A stretch of 64,000 nt of DNA from Zhongshania marina. Its GTDB lineage: Bacteria > Pseudomonadota > Gammaproteobacteria > Pseudomonadales > Spongiibacteraceae. Position numbers and translations under genes: made by a program. The stretch covers positions 1 to 64,000 of the forward strand of contig NZ_PQGG01000012.1 of NCBI RefSeq assembly GCF_002915595.1, written 5' to 3'. The notes under the pieces were generated by a model. The model worked only from the letters and a program-made list of their open reading frames with translations, was not told the DNA's origin and did not search any database. Within the stretch, counting starts at the first letter, position 1; every line of letters begins with the position of its first letter. Positions 18,942-28,830 of the stretch are shown piece after piece.

Positions 18942-20757
18942 GTCCTATATGCGTAATATTTTGCTCTGCATCCTCGCCGCACTTGCTGGTTTTATGAGTC
19001 TTGGCGTGCAAGCCCTGCCAGAAAAATTGCCCAGCGATTTAGTATGGCAAAGTAATTTAAACGATCCGATTTTTGCTGATCCACGCGCACAGCGCGGCGG
19101 TCGCTACCGGAGTTTTGTCATTACCTTCCCACTAACATTGCGCTTAGTTGGGCCTGACTCCAACGGCAGCTTCGCAAGCTATATGCGCGCGAATAATATG
19201 AGTTTGGTCGGCATTCATCCCAATACCCGAAATCCAATTCCGGAATTAGCGACGCAGTGGGCGTTTGGTGACGACGGCCACAGTATTTATTTTCGACTCG
19301 ACCCGGACGCGCGCTGGTCTGATGGCACACCGGTCACCGCCGATGACTACGTATTTGGCTTGGAATTTATGCGCTCAAAGTTCATTTTGGCGCCTTGGTA
19401 CAACAATTATTTCAGTGAAATCATCACTGATCTCGTTAAGTACGATGACTACACAATAGGTATTGAGGGTGCCAACCCCAAACCAGAGGATGAGATGCTG
19501 TTTGAATACAGCGTTTCACCTGTGCCTGCGCATTTCCATAAACTCGACGAAAATTGGGTTCGAGATTATAACTGGCGTATTGAACCTAATACCGGCCCTT
19601 ATCAAATTAGCGAAATTCGCAAAGGTAAATATGTAGAATTTACCCGCAAAAATGACTGGTGGGCTAATGACAAACGGTATTTTAAATATCGCTATAACCC
19701 CGACCACATTCGCGTAAAGCTCATCCGCGATTTTAATATTGCCTACCAATATTTTCGGAAAGGTGAATTAGATACCTTCCCATTGTTGATGCCGCGTTTT
19801 TGGCACAAAAAGGCCCAAGGCGATATATATGAGAATGGCTACGCAGGAAAAATTAAATTTTATAACGACGTGCCGCAGCCGATCAGCGGATTGTTCCTAA
19901 ATGAAGACGCAGCGCCCCTCGACGACGTAAACGTCCGTTACGCCATTGCCCATGCCTTAAATGTCGATAAAGTAATAAACACTGTACTTCACGGTGATTA
20001 CGAGCGATTGCAAACAGCACACGACGGATTTGGTGATTACAGCAATACTTCGATCCGCGCCCGCAAATTTGATCTTAAAAAAGCTGCAGAGTATCTCGAC
20101 AACGCTGGTTGGAGCGAGCGCAATAGCGACGGCATTCGGGTGAAGGACGGCAAGCCCCTCAAAATCCGAATCACCTATTTTAGAAGTGAACATAACGATC
20201 GTCTTGTTATTCTTGCCCAAGAAGCCCGCAAAGCCGGTATCGACTTCCAATTGCAGCTATTAGATATGTCTGCCGCGTTTAAGCAGATTATGGAAAACAA
20301 ACACCAAGCAGCGTGGATGGGATGGGCTGGCGGTGGATTGTCGCCCCGCTATTGGGAGTTTTATCACTCTGACAATGCCCATAAGCCTCAGACGAATAAC
20401 ATTACCAATACCGACGATAAAGTGCTCGATGCGAAAATAATGGCCTATCGCAGCGCCACCGATAAGGCTACGCGGGTTAGGCTTGCCCATGAGTTAGAGC
20501 AGATGATCCACGATCAAGGCTCGTTTATTCCCACATTTAAAGTGCCCTATACCCGCGAGGCTTTCTGGCGCTGGATAAAACTGCCTGCGAATCACGCCAC
20601 CAGAACCAGCGATGTCGTTTTTGACCCTCTGGGCGGCACCGGCGGGCTGTTTTGGATCGACACCGAACAACAGCAGGCAACGCTAGAAGCCAAATCAGAC
20701 GGTAAAGTATTGCCAAAAATCATGATCATAGATAAGACTTGGGCGGTAACACCATGA
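18934..20757 (+). CDS. yejA: Periplasmic oligopeptide-binding protein, YejA type
   Basis: A solute-binding protein (SBP_bac_5) of about 607 residues. ATG 18934 overlaps the end of yejE by 8 bp and gives a clean signal peptide (basic start, hydrophobic LLCILAALAGFMSL, cleavage after VQA). A longer in-frame start inside yejE would bury the signal peptide and is not favoured. Family features include the RGGRYR segment near the N-terminus, WSDGTPVTADDYVFGLEFM, FYNDVPQPISGLFLN and RITYFRSEHNDRL. It delivers peptides to the YejBE permease. In YejABEF operons of enterics the binding protein is first, whereas here it comes after the permeases. Confidence 0.88.
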   Translation: MNKSYMRNILLCILAALAGFMSLGVQALPEKLPSDLVWQSNLNDPIFADPRAQRGGRYRSFVITFPLTLRLVGPDSNGSFASYMRANNMSLVGIHPNTRNPIPELATQWAFGDDGHSIYFRLDPDARWSDGTPVTADDYVFGLEFMRSKFILAPWYNNYFSEIITDLVKYDDYTIGIEGANPKPEDEMLFEYSVSPVPAHFHKLDENWVRDYNWRIEPNTGPYQISEIRKGKYVEFTRKNDWWANDKRYFKYRYNPDHIRVKLIRDFNIAYQYFRKGELDTFPLLMPRFWHKKAQGDIYENGYAGKIKFYNDVPQPISGLFLNEDAAPLDDVNVRYAIAHALNVDKVINTVLHGDYERLQTAHDGFGDYSNTSIRARKFDLKKAAEYLDNAGWSERNSDGIRVKDGKPLKIRITYFRSEHNDRLVILAQEARKAGIDFQLQLLDMSAAFKQIMENKHQAAWMGWAGGGLSPRYWEFYHSDNAHKPQTNNITNTDDKVLDAKIMAYRSATDKATRVRLAHELEQMIHDQGSFIPTFKVPYTREAFWRWIKLPANHATRTSDVVFDPLGGTGGLFWIDTEQQQATLEAKSDGKVLPKIMIIDKTWAVTP

Positions 20758-21737
20758 GTTTGCTGTCGATTCAAAACTTATCGGTTTCTATTCTCGGTGA
20801 CGATGGTATTGCTCGCGAATTGGTCAGCTCTATCTCATTCGATATCGCCGCTGGAGAAACACTTGGTCTAGTCGGCGAATCGGGTTGCGGTAAAAGTCTT
20901 ACCGCCATGTCGATCTTAGATTTGCTACCCAAACCCCAAGCTAGCCGCAGCAATGGCAAAGTACTTTTTAAGGGCGAAGATATCGGCAGTACAAATCAAA
21001 CCCGCCTGCGACAAATTCGCGGTAAAAATATCGCGGTTATTTTCCAAGACCCAATGACCGCATTAAACCCGGTACAATCCGTGGCGCAGCAAATAGGTGA
21101 AGTGCTAAGAATTCATTTTCCAGAGCAATCCCGCCAACAACACGGCCAGCGCATACTTGAGTTACTGCGGGAAGTCGGTATACCAGCGCCGGAAGCACGC
21201 TTGTCGGCCTATCCCCATCAACTTTCTGGTGGCATGCGGCAAAGGGTGATGATTGCAATGGCCCTAGCCTGTGAGCCAGATCTCTTAATTGCAGACGAGC
21301 CCACCACGGCTTTAGACGTCACAATCCAGTCGCAAATAGTCCGTTTATTGAAGGGGTTGCAGGCCAAAAATGGTATGGCAATGTTATTCATCACCCACGA
21401 CCTCGCACTGGTGTCGCAGGTGAGTGATCATATTGCGGTGATGTACGCCGGTAAAATTGCAGAATACGGCAAAGCCCGCGATGTCTTTGCGACGCCGCAC
21501 CACCCCTACACACAGAGTTTGTTGGCCGCGCTGCCCGGCATTCATCACCAAGCCAAATCACCACTACTCGCTTTGGAAGGGCAGGTACCCGCCATTGAGA
21601 ACATGCCAAGCGGCTGCCGTTTCGCCAATCGCTGTCGCTACGTTGCCGAGCTTTGCCACAACAAGACGCCGCTAGCAGAGCATATAAGTGAAACAAATAC
21701 TGTGGCATGCCATCGCTGGAAGGAGATAAGGTCATGA
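20754..21737 (+). CDS. Peptide ABC transporter ATP-binding subunit (DppD/OppD-like)
   Basis: About 327 residues. ATG 20754 overlaps the previous stop as ATGA. It carries Walker [10 protein letters not shown]-loop [10 protein letters not shown], signature LSGGMRQRV, Walker [13 protein letters not shown] and the switch His in ITHDLA. The C-terminal oligopeptide-type domain has the cysteine cluster ([15 protein letters not shown]) seen in the Opp/Dpp group, some members of which bind an iron-sulfur cluster there. With the next gene it makes the two halves of the ATPase. In enteric YejF the two halves are fused in one chain, so this operon has the unfused form. Confidence 0.9.
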   Translation: MSLLSIQNLSVSILGDDGIARELVSSISFDIAAGETLGLVGESGCGKSLTAMSILDLLPKPQASRSNGKVLFKGEDIGSTNQTRLRQIRGKNIAVIFQDPMTALNPVQSVAQQIGEVLRIHFPEQSRQQHGQRILELLREVGIPAPEARLSAYPHQLSGGMRQRVMIAMALACEPDLLIADEPTTALDVTIQSQIVRLLKGLQAKNGMAMLFITHDLALVSQVSDHIAVMYAGKIAEYGKARDVFATPHHPYTQSLLAALPGIHHQAKSPLLALEGQVPAIENMPSGCRFANRCRYVAELCHNKTPLAEHISETNTVACHRWKEIRS

Positions 21738-22729
21738 GCGAGGCGATTTTAGATGTGCGCGGCTTAAAACTGCAATTCTCCCAGCGCAGCGGCGTTTTCG
21801 GTCGCGATCGCGCTGTGGTAAGAGCGGTAGATGATGTCAGCTTTGAATTGCGCAAAGGTGAAACCCTCGGTTTGGTCGGGGAATCAGGTTGCGGTAAAAG
21901 CAGCTTGGGCAAAACGCTGCTAAACCTCCATAAACCCACTGCCGGTGAAGTGATTTATCAAGGTAAAAACATCGCCGGCTTGTCTGACAAAGCAATGCGG
22001 GAATATCGCCGCTCTCTGCAAATCATCTTTCAAGACCCCTTCGAATCCCTAAATAGCCGCCACACCGTGTCTGCCATTTTAGAGGAACCGCTACTGATCC
22101 ACCGCATCGGCGACCGCAGCAGCCGCGCTCAACGCGTAACCGAACTATTAGATATGGTGGGCTTGCCAAGCTCAGCTGCCAATAAATATCCCCACGAGTT
22201 TTCTGGTGGGCAACGTCAGCGCATTGGCATTGCGCGGGCCATTGCCTTAAATCCCAGTGTGTTGATTTGCGATGAGGCGGTCTCAGCATTAGATGTGTCA
22301 GTACAGGCCCAAATACTGAATTTATTATTGGAAATACAACGCGAACTCCATCTGAGTATGTTGTTTATATCCCATGATCTTGGCGTTGTGCGCCATATGA
22401 GTGACCGAATCGCGGTAATGTATTTAGGGCAAATCGTAGAGATCGGAGATGCCCAAGCTATTTATGAGCAGGCGCGCCACCCATACACCCAAGGTTTGCT
22501 AGCTGCTATTCCGCGACTCGGAAGCTCACCAGAGGAAAATAGCCAAATAGGTGGTGATATCCCCTCACCTATGGCCCCGCCGGCTGGCTGCCGTTTTCAC
22601 ACGCGCTGCGCCTATGCGCAAGCCGAATGCAGTACGCAAGCACCTGAGCTGCGCGCCGAATCTGCTAGCCATTTTACAGCCTGCCACTTTTGGGAAGAGC
22701 TAAAATTACGCGAGTTTACCCCCGCGTAA
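21734..22729 (+). CDS. Peptide ABC transporter ATP-binding subunit (DppF/OppF-like)
   Basis: About 331 residues, starting at ATG 21734, which overlaps the previous stop by 4 bp. Walker [11 protein letters not shown]-loop [11 protein letters not shown], signature FSGGQRQRI, Walker [19 protein letters not shown] and ISHDLG are all visible. The C-terminal region has the [13 protein letters not shown] cysteine cluster of oligopeptide importers. It is the last gene of the mltD-linked transporter operon. The 132-bp gap to the AraC-type gene shows only a weak long-range inverted repeat (ACCCCG/CGGGGT) and no clear terminator. Confidence 0.9.
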   Translation: MSEAILDVRGLKLQFSQRSGVFGRDRAVVRAVDDVSFELRKGETLGLVGESGCGKSSLGKTLLNLHKPTAGEVIYQGKNIAGLSDKAMREYRRSLQIIFQDPFESLNSRHTVSAILEEPLLIHRIGDRSSRAQRVTELLDMVGLPSSAANKYPHEFSGGQRQRIGIARAIALNPSVLICDEAVSALDVSVQAQILNLLLEIQRELHLSMLFISHDLGVVRHMSDRIAVMYLGQIVEIGDAQAIYEQARHPYTQGLLAAIPRLGSSPEENSQIGGDIPSPMAPPAGCRFHTRCAYAQAECSTQAPELRAESASHFTACHFWEELKLREFTPA

Positions 22730-22861
22730 AGAAAACCCCGATGATAGCGTCCATTTTTAATACAATACGGGGTAAACTCTGATCTTTTAATTACTTGCCC
22801 TGCTATAAGCCAAGCCATTCAAACAGGGCCTAATCGCAAGTTCATACATTTAAGGTTTAGC

Positions 22862-23959
22862 GTGCGTAACATCTACCCGTCACACAAAGATCGCGTTCCG
22901 CTTAAATATGCGCGCAGTATGCTGCAGGTGGCTGAGGCGCAAGGTTACAGCAGCGAAGAATTATTAAGATCTTTAGATTTGCCCATCGATCCTATGGCGC
23001 CTAATGCAGATTTAAGCACACTTATCGACGGTCGTTATTACAGTCAAATTTACCGCCGTGTAATGTGGCTGCTGCAGGACGAATCATTCGGGCTCGGCTT
23101 AGATCAGCGCACCCCAGCCGGCAGCTTCAGAATGCTCTGCTTGTTTATTATTCATTGTGAAACACTAGAGCATGCCCTGCGCCGTGCCGCCGAATTTATT
23201 AATTTTTGTCGCACGCTTACCGATACAGCGAGCAGCTATGAAAAGCCGATCGAACGATTCGGTGATGGCACTGCACTTTATCGCTTTCCAGAAAATGTCG
23301 ACCTTGTTGCCTTCGATGACATAAATGCCACCGGCACCACAATAGCTCATACGATGGCCATCTGGCGCCGTTTTTGCCAGTGGCTAATCGGTAAACCTTT
23401 AGACTTAATCGCCGTTCATTTACAGGCAGATGCGCCTGAGCAAGCTGAATATTTTGAACAATTGTTTGGCTGCGAAATTCATTTTGGCAGCGAGCACAAT
23501 GCCTTTGTGCTCGCAGAGTATTGTCTAGACTGCCCGCTCATCCACACTGAAGAGTCACTGTATAAATTTCTTCGCAATGCGCCCTACCATTTATTGGTCT
23601 CGCAGGAAGATGACGACAGCTCTTTACTTTCACAAATGAAGCGTATTGTTGGAAGCGACTTAAGTCACGAATTTCCGAGTGTTGTGCTTATGGCGGAGCA
23701 ATTGAATATGTCGGTACGCACGCTGCGCCGACGCCTAAAGGACCTAGACACCACCTACCAATGCTTTAAAGATGAGCTTCGCCAAGAGCACGCTACCCGC
23801 TGGCTTAATCAACCGGAATTGAAAATTAACGCAGTGTCGGCCTTGTTGGGCTTTGACGAACCCAGCGCCTTTCACCGCTCGTTTAAAAAGTGGACGGGGA
23901 TGACACCAGGGGAATATCGCGCCAGCCGCCGGCCAAACACAAGTATTAAAAGGTCTTAA
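22862..23959 (+). CDS. AraC-family transcriptional regulator (arabinose-binding-like N-terminal domain)
   Basis: 365 residues. The N-terminal 200 residues match the OruR/ArgR-type ligand-binding domain that opens with VPLKYARSMLQVAEAQGYSSEELLRSLDL and includes FRMLCLFIIHCETLEHALRRAAEF. The C-terminal double helix-turn-helix is at about 270-355 (MAEQLNMSVRTLRRRLKDLDTTY, INAVSALLGFDEPSAFHRSFKKWTGMTPGEYR). The start is GTG at 22862 with AAGGT upstream. This subfamily often controls catabolic genes such as those for fatty acids or amines. No obvious target operon adjoins it, since the gene downstream encodes a phosphatase. The ligand is unknown. Confidence 0.9.
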   Translation: MRNIYPSHKDRVPLKYARSMLQVAEAQGYSSEELLRSLDLPIDPMAPNADLSTLIDGRYYSQIYRRVMWLLQDESFGLGLDQRTPAGSFRMLCLFIIHCETLEHALRRAAEFINFCRTLTDTASSYEKPIERFGDGTALYRFPENVDLVAFDDINATGTTIAHTMAIWRRFCQWLIGKPLDLIAVHLQADAPEQAEYFEQLFGCEIHFGSEHNAFVLAEYCLDCPLIHTEESLYKFLRNAPYHLLVSQEDDDSSLLSQMKRIVGSDLSHEFPSVVLMAEQLNMSVRTLRRRLKDLDTTYQCFKDELRQEHATRWLNQPELKINAVSALLGFDEPSAFHRSFKKWTGMTPGEYRASRRPNTSIKRS

Positions 23960-23999
23960 TTTTACCTTATCTAATATATTAACAATATGAGTTAACTAA

Positions 24000-24893
24000 A
24001 TGAACACAATAGATTTTCTTCATGCCACCCCGCAGCCATACACAGAGTCTATACCAGCACAAACACGTGCTATTCCAGCCCTGCTACCACCTACTCAGCG
24101 AGAGGCACTACGTAAATTATCGTTTGATCGTATGCATAATTTCCGCGACCTTGGAGGCTATCGCACCAGCGATAATCGGCAACTAAAGTGGGGACGTATT
24201 TATCGATCAGACAAGCTGTCGTCACTCTCAGAAGAGGATCAAAACTTCATATTGCGCTTAGGTATAAGCCAAATCAGTGATTTTCGCTCTGATGAGGAGC
24301 GACAAGATGCCCCACATAAGCTCCCTTCTAACGCCGGAATCACTATCAATGAATTACCGATCCCGCTCGAGGCCGCTCAAATTGAACGTGTCGCTGCGCG
24401 CTTACAAGAGGAAAATGTCACCGCCGACGATATGGGGCATTTTTTAGTCGAGGCGAATCGGGAAATGGTAGAGCGCTATACTCCGGTTTATAAGCAGTGG
24501 TTACAATCCCTTTTAAGCGAAGAAAGTTACCCGCAGGTCTTCCATTGTACGGCGGGCAAAGACCGCACAGGATTTGGCGCAGCGTTGCTGTTAAGTATCC
24601 TTGGGGTGCCGCATGACGTAATTGTGCAGGACTACCTCGCGACCAACACCTACACCGCCGCTAGAGTCGATCACATTGTGCAATATGTGAATGAGAAAAC
24701 GATGCACCAAGTCAATCAAGACGTTGTGCGGGTTTTGTTTACCGTACAAAAGCACTACTTAGCTGAAGCATTTAAAGCCATCGAAGAAGAATACGGCGAC
24801 ATCGATAATTATATAGAAACGGCATTAGGTTTTACTCAAACAGAACGTGCGACATTACAAACTCTACTGCTTGAACCGGTTAGTCAATATTGA
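24000..24893 (+). CDS. Tyrosine/serine phosphatase (Y_phosphatase3 family)
   Basis: A 297-residue dual-specificity-type phosphatase. The N-terminal motif FRDLGGYRTSDNRQLKWGRIYRSDKLS and the P-loop HCTAGKDRTG (Cys183 nucleophile, Arg189) identify the bacterial MptpB-like group, which can act on phosphotyrosine, phosphoserine and sometimes phosphoinositides. No signal peptide is visible. It lies 40 bp after the AraC-type regulator, and its stop codon overlaps the rlmG start by one base (TGATG). The substrate is unknown. Confidence 0.88.
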   Translation: MNTIDFLHATPQPYTESIPAQTRAIPALLPPTQREALRKLSFDRMHNFRDLGGYRTSDNRQLKWGRIYRSDKLSSLSEEDQNFILRLGISQISDFRSDEERQDAPHKLPSNAGITINELPIPLEAAQIERVAARLQEENVTADDMGHFLVEANREMVERYTPVYKQWLQSLLSEESYPQVFHCTAGKDRTGFGAALLLSILGVPHDVIVQDYLATNTYTAARVDHIVQYVNEKTMHQVNQDVVRVLFTVQKHYLAEAFKAIEEEYGDIDNYIETALGFTQTERATLQTLLLEPVSQY

Positions 24894-26023
24894 TGGTAGA
24901 CCTCGCACTATTTGATTCTCCATTTGGCGTACTGCAGCTTAGCCGTCGCCCGCACCGCTCACGAGAAACTCTGCAGCCGTGGGATGCGGCAGATGAATAC
25001 CTACTTCAGCACATTGCCGAGCAAGACATTCCCGCTCATAGCCGCTTTCTTATTGTTAATGATGCACAAGGCAGTCTTTGCAGCGCACTGTCGGCCTACG
25101 ATTGTACGCTCTGGGCTGACTCTGCAATAAGCCAATTGTCAGCCACTGAAAACTGCGCTCGCAATCAGTGTAAGCCGCCACATTTTTTGCCGGCGACAGA
25201 CATTCCCCAAGGGGAATTTGATTATATTTTATACAAACTGCCCAAAAGCCGATCATTATTAAAGTATCAACTCACGCATTTAAGTGGGCTGTTAAACTCA
25301 GCAGATTGCTTCACTGCGGCAGCGATGGCGCGGCATATTGACCATCACATTGTCGCTGCTTTTGCGGATTATTTAGCCCCTGCCCGCCCGAGTTTGGCAC
25401 GCAAGAAAGCCCGCCTCATCCATTTGCTTGAAAAGCCTACCCCCAAAACCGTGGGCGACGATAGTAAAGTATTAACTATCCCTGACTACAACTTGGTACT
25501 TCACAATCGTGCCAATGTATTTTCCCGCGACAAACTTGATCGCGGTAGTCGCTTGATGTTGAGCGGTATGGAAAAACTCCCTGCGGCGGAGCGCATTGCT
25601 GACTTGGCCTGTGGCAACGGCTTGCTGGGAATACACGCCGCACGGCTTTGGCCAAACGCGACAATCTCGTTTTTCGATGACTCATATTTAGCACTCGATT
25701 CCGCCCGCAAAAATATCGGCGTTAATACCTGCATGGCCGGGGCAAACACCAGTTTCACGCCAGATGACTGCTTATCTAACTACGATGGTCAGCCCTTTGA
25801 TTTGATTTTATGCAACCCACCATTTCACCAAGACCATCATGTGGGTGACCATATTGCCCAGCAAATGTTTCGCGACGCTCTCAAACATATAGCCCCCAAT
25901 GGCCGCTTATGTGTTGTGGGAAATCGTCACCTTGGCTATCACGTCGTCCTCAAAAAATTATTCGGCCACTGCGATGTCATCGCCTCTGACCCCAAGTTTG
26001 TCGTCTTAGCCGCCTACTGCTAA
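24893..26023 (+). CDS. rlmG: 23S rRNA (guanine-1835-N2)-methyltransferase RlmG
   Basis: A SAM-dependent methyltransferase of 376 residues. The N-terminal half is a catalytically inactive duplicated domain beginning near LQPWDAADEYLLQHI, with LIVNDAQGSLCSAL as in E. coli RlmG. The C-terminal half is catalytic: ADLACGNGLLGIHAA (motif I) and LILCNPPFHQDHHVGD (NPPF motif of N2-guanine methyltransferases). It starts at ATG 24893 overlapping the phosphatase stop. RsmC has the same fold, but the N-terminal match favours RlmG. Confidence 0.92.
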   Translation: MVDLALFDSPFGVLQLSRRPHRSRETLQPWDAADEYLLQHIAEQDIPAHSRFLIVNDAQGSLCSALSAYDCTLWADSAISQLSATENCARNQCKPPHFLPATDIPQGEFDYILYKLPKSRSLLKYQLTHLSGLLNSADCFTAAAMARHIDHHIVAAFADYLAPARPSLARKKARLIHLLEKPTPKTVGDDSKVLTIPDYNLVLHNRANVFSRDKLDRGSRLMLSGMEKLPAAERIADLACGNGLLGIHAARLWPNATISFFDDSYLALDSARKNIGVNTCMAGANTSFTPDDCLSNYDGQPFDLILCNPPFHQDHHVGDHIAQQMFRDALKHIAPNGRLCVVGNRHLGYHVVLKKLFGHCDVIASDPKFVVLAAYC

Positions 26024-26112
26024 ACCACATTCAACCCCGCCAAACGGATGATGCCACCACAGTCTGCGAATGCTACTTTAGCGCCAATTCATTTTTAATA
26101 AGCAGCTTTGTA

Positions 26113-26604
26113 ATGCCAATCCATGTTCTCTTTGTTTGTCTGGGTAATATCTGCCGCTCCCCCGCCGCCCAAGGCGTATTCGAGCACCTCATTCAAGCGG
26201 CAGGGCTAGAAACACAAATCACCGTTGATTCCTGTGGCACAGCGGCCTTTAACATCGGCAAATCACCAGATTCTCGCTCGATTAGTGCCGCTAAAAAACG
26301 CGGCTATGCCATAGAACAACAGATCGCCCGCCAAATCGACGACACCGACTATGAACGGGCCCACTATGTTGTGGCCATGGATAGAATGAACCTAACTAAT
26401 GTTAGCGCATGGGCACCGCCCAGCTACCAAGGCGAGATAAAGTTATTAATGAATTACAGCGCCGGCGCCGGCAATAGCCAAGTTCCTGATCCGTATTACG
26501 ACGACGAAAACGCCTTTGATCAAGTCATCGGCCAAATTGAAATAGCGGCGCAGGGCCTGTTCAAGTATATCTGTGAGAAGCACGCTTTAAGGGCCATCAA
26601 CTAA
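26113..26604 (+). CDS. Low-molecular-weight protein-tyrosine phosphatase
   Basis: A 163-residue cytosolic phosphatase. The P-loop CLGNICRSP near the N-terminus (Cys9 nucleophile, Arg15) and the general-acid loop DPYYDDENAF near 124 are intact. It is a free-standing member, without the tyrosine kinase (Wzc) or capsule genes that accompany Wzb-type enzymes. It is the second tyrosine phosphatase within 2.2 kb, of a family unrelated to the first. Confidence 0.92.
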   Translation: MPIHVLFVCLGNICRSPAAQGVFEHLIQAAGLETQITVDSCGTAAFNIGKSPDSRSISAAKKRGYAIEQQIARQIDDTDYERAHYVVAMDRMNLTNVSAWAPPSYQGEIKLLMNYSAGAGNSQVPDPYYDDENAFDQVIGQIEIAAQGLFKYICEKHALRAIN

Positions 26605-26647
26605 AGTTGGTTTGCGGCCATCAATATAAAAATAATAGGAAACTACC

Positions 26648-27520
26648 ATGCAATTCGTTCTTTCGACCTCATTTAGCAGTGTCGCCGATTTAAAGGAACT
26701 GGCGAAGACCGCCGATAGCTGTGGCTGGGAGGCAATGTCGTTTTCTGATCACGTTGTGAACCCCCAAACCATCAAAACCCCCTACCCCTACACCGAAAAT
26801 GGCGAGCGGCGCTGGCAGGCTTTTACCGACTGGCCAGACCCTTGGGTAATGATTGGGGCCTTGGCGAGCATTACCAAAAATCTAAAATTCACCAATAATA
26901 TTTTTGTATTGCCCATGCGCAATCCGTTTTTGGTGGCTAAGGCCATCAGTACCGCCGCCATTATTTCTGATAACCGGGTCATTCCTGCTATTGGCGTTGG
27001 TTGGTCAAAAGACGAATTTGAACTACTTCAACAAGATTTCCACACTAGGGGCAAACGCGCAGACGAGATGGTAGAAATTATGCGCCTGCTATGGACTGGT
27101 GAACTGGTTGAGTACCAAGGTAAACACTACCAATTTGATGCCTTAGAAATGAACCCCGCCCCCAGCGCCTACATCCCAATTTGGGTAGGTGGTATCAGTG
27201 AGGCAGCGATGCGCCGTGCTGCGCGAATAGCAGACGGCTGGGTAACCGATTTGCAAAGCAGTGCTGAGATATTGAGCTGCGTGCAGCGAATACAGCAATA
27301 CCGCAAAGAATACGGACGTGAAAATCTACCCTTTTCAGTCATGGCAACCCCCTCCGACGCCTTTACCATCGATGGCTACAAGCGGCTTGAAGACGGCGGC
27401 GTTAGCCATATCCTGACTCAACCATGGCCGTTCTATTATGGTGACACCCAGGAACTGGCCAAGAAAATTGACGGCATTAAGCGTTATGCAGACGACTACA
27501 TCGCAGAGTTAAACACCTAG
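26648..27520 (+). CDS. LLM-class (luciferase-like, F420/flavin-dependent) oxidoreductase
   Basis: A 290-residue TIM-barrel oxidoreductase of the luciferase-like superfamily, close to the group annotated as F420-dependent (TIGR03619-type). Visible family features are WEAMSFSDHVV, VLPMRNPFLVAKAIST, IGVGWSKDEFELL with RGKRADEMVEIMRLLW, and PIWVGGISEAAMRRAARIADGW. The cofactor cannot be fixed from sequence, and FMN is more likely in a gammaproteobacterium without visible F420 genes. Its 3' end overlaps the convergent rlmD gene by 4 bp, so no terminator separates them. The substrate is unknown. Confidence 0.85.
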   Translation: MQFVLSTSFSSVADLKELAKTADSCGWEAMSFSDHVVNPQTIKTPYPYTENGERRWQAFTDWPDPWVMIGALASITKNLKFTNNIFVLPMRNPFLVAKAISTAAIISDNRVIPAIGVGWSKDEFELLQQDFHTRGKRADEMVEIMRLLWTGELVEYQGKHYQFDALEMNPAPSAYIPIWVGGISEAAMRRAARIADGWVTDLQSSAEILSCVQRIQQYRKEYGRENLPFSVMATPSDAFTIDGYKRLEDGGVSHILTQPWPFYYGDTQELAKKIDGIKRYADDYIAELNT

Positions 27521-28830
27521 CGCTGCAAAAGCACGGCGCTTTCTACATGGTAGGTATGCGGAAACATATCTGCCATTGCGGCCTCGACAATTTTAAATTT
27601 AGCTTGCCGCAAAATAGCTAAATCTCGGGCCAGCGTTGCTGGATCGCAGGATACGTACACAATATGTGTAACGGCCTTGTGTGCGGCAATTTTCTCGCAC
27701 AGCGCTTTCGCGCCAGCACGAGGTGGATCGAGTATCACTTTGCGGCAATTGGCGGGAATACTAATTGCCGTATCATCAAATAAATCCGCACAAAAATAAC
27801 TTGCCGACAAGCCGTAGTCCAAGGCCTGCTGATTCGCGCTATTTATCATCTTCTCACCAGCGTCAAACCCCATAACCTCTGCACCGGCTTTCGCCAATGG
27901 CAAGCTGAAGTTGCCCAAACCACAAAAGTAATCGCTTATTAGCTCACCAGCTTGTGGTGCAAGCCATTTTAGGCAAAGTTCGACGATCTGCTGATTTACC
28001 CTACCATTTACTTGAGTAAAATCCCCGGCTTGGTATCGCAGCGCTACGGAGTTTGCAGTGTTATATTGCAGCGGCGAATTCGCTCCCAACCACTCTGGCC
28101 CCTTGCTGCCAATTACGCTGTGCAAGAAGGCAGGCGCGACGATGCTGGCAGATAATTCTTCGCAACGCTTAATATCTACATAGCCATCTTTTCTAATGAG
28201 AATAGCAACGCGACCATCGCGATCAGCGGTAAAACTTACCTCGGCCCTTGCCTTGTCGCCCAAGAAACCTTGAATGGCAGTTTTTGATAATGCCAATGTC
28301 GTGTTCAGGCTGTCTTCCAATAAGGGACATTGCTCAAGCGCAATGATGTTGTGGCTCGCTCGGGCTTTAAATCCAAGCACCCCATCTGAATACGCCAAGC
28401 GTGCTCGGTGGCGATAGGCTCTATCATCAGCGCTGATCTCCGCCACTGATATAGCAGACGCGCTATTTGCGCTGAGAACTTTTTCTAATTTAGAGCGTTT
28501 AAATTTTAACTGCGCGGCATATTGAAGGTGTTGTAATTGGCAACCACCGCATTGCTCGTAAATTTCGCAAATAGGGTCATTGCGATCTGCTGAGGTTTCT
28601 AGCAACTCAAGCAACTCTGCTTCATCAAATCGTTTGTGGACCCGGGTGATTTTTGCCATAACAACTTCCGTCGGCAGTGCCCCGCTTACAAACACTACTT
28701 TATTCTGATGACGGCCAACACCGCGACCATCATCTGCCAGACTTTCAATCGTCAATTCAATCGTTTGGGGATGCACCTGAGGACGCGTTTTTTTGGCAGG
28801 CTTGAAGGTGTTAATTCGGTGCTTAGCCAT
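27517..28830 (-). CDS. rlmD: 23S rRNA (uracil-1939-C5)-methyltransferase RlmD
   Basis: An RNA m5U methyltransferase of about 437 residues from ATG 28830. It has an N-terminal TRAM domain (IELTIESLADDGRGVGRHQNKVVFVSGALP), the [4Fe-4S] cysteines (CEIYEQCGGCQLQHL and a further Cys before CPLLEDSL), motif I DYFCGLGNFSLPLA, LDPPRAG and the catalytic Cys in YVSCDPATLARDL. The RlmD rather than TrmA assignment rests on the TRAM domain and iron-sulfur site. A longer in-frame start upstream is not favoured because ATG 28830 overlaps the stop of the preceding small gene as TAATG. Confidence 0.94.
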   Translation of the reverse strand: MAKHRINTFKPAKKTRPQVHPQTIELTIESLADDGRGVGRHQNKVVFVSGALPTEVVMAKITRVHKRFDEAELLELLETSADRNDPICEIYEQCGGCQLQHLQYAAQLKFKRSKLEKVLSANSASAISVAEISADDRAYRHRARLAYSDGVLGFKARASHNIIALEQCPLLEDSLNTTLALSKTAIQGFLGDKARAEVSFTADRDGRVAILIRKDGYVDIKRCEELSASIVAPAFLHSVIGSKGPEWLGANSPLQYNTANSVALRYQAGDFTQVNGRVNQQIVELCLKWLAPQAGELISDYFCGLGNFSLPLAKAGAEVMGFDAGEKMINSANQQALDYGLSASYFCADLFDDTAISIPANCRKVILDPPRAGAKALCEKIAAHKAVTHIVYVSCDPATLARDLAILRQAKFKIVEAAMADMFPHTYHVESAVLLQR

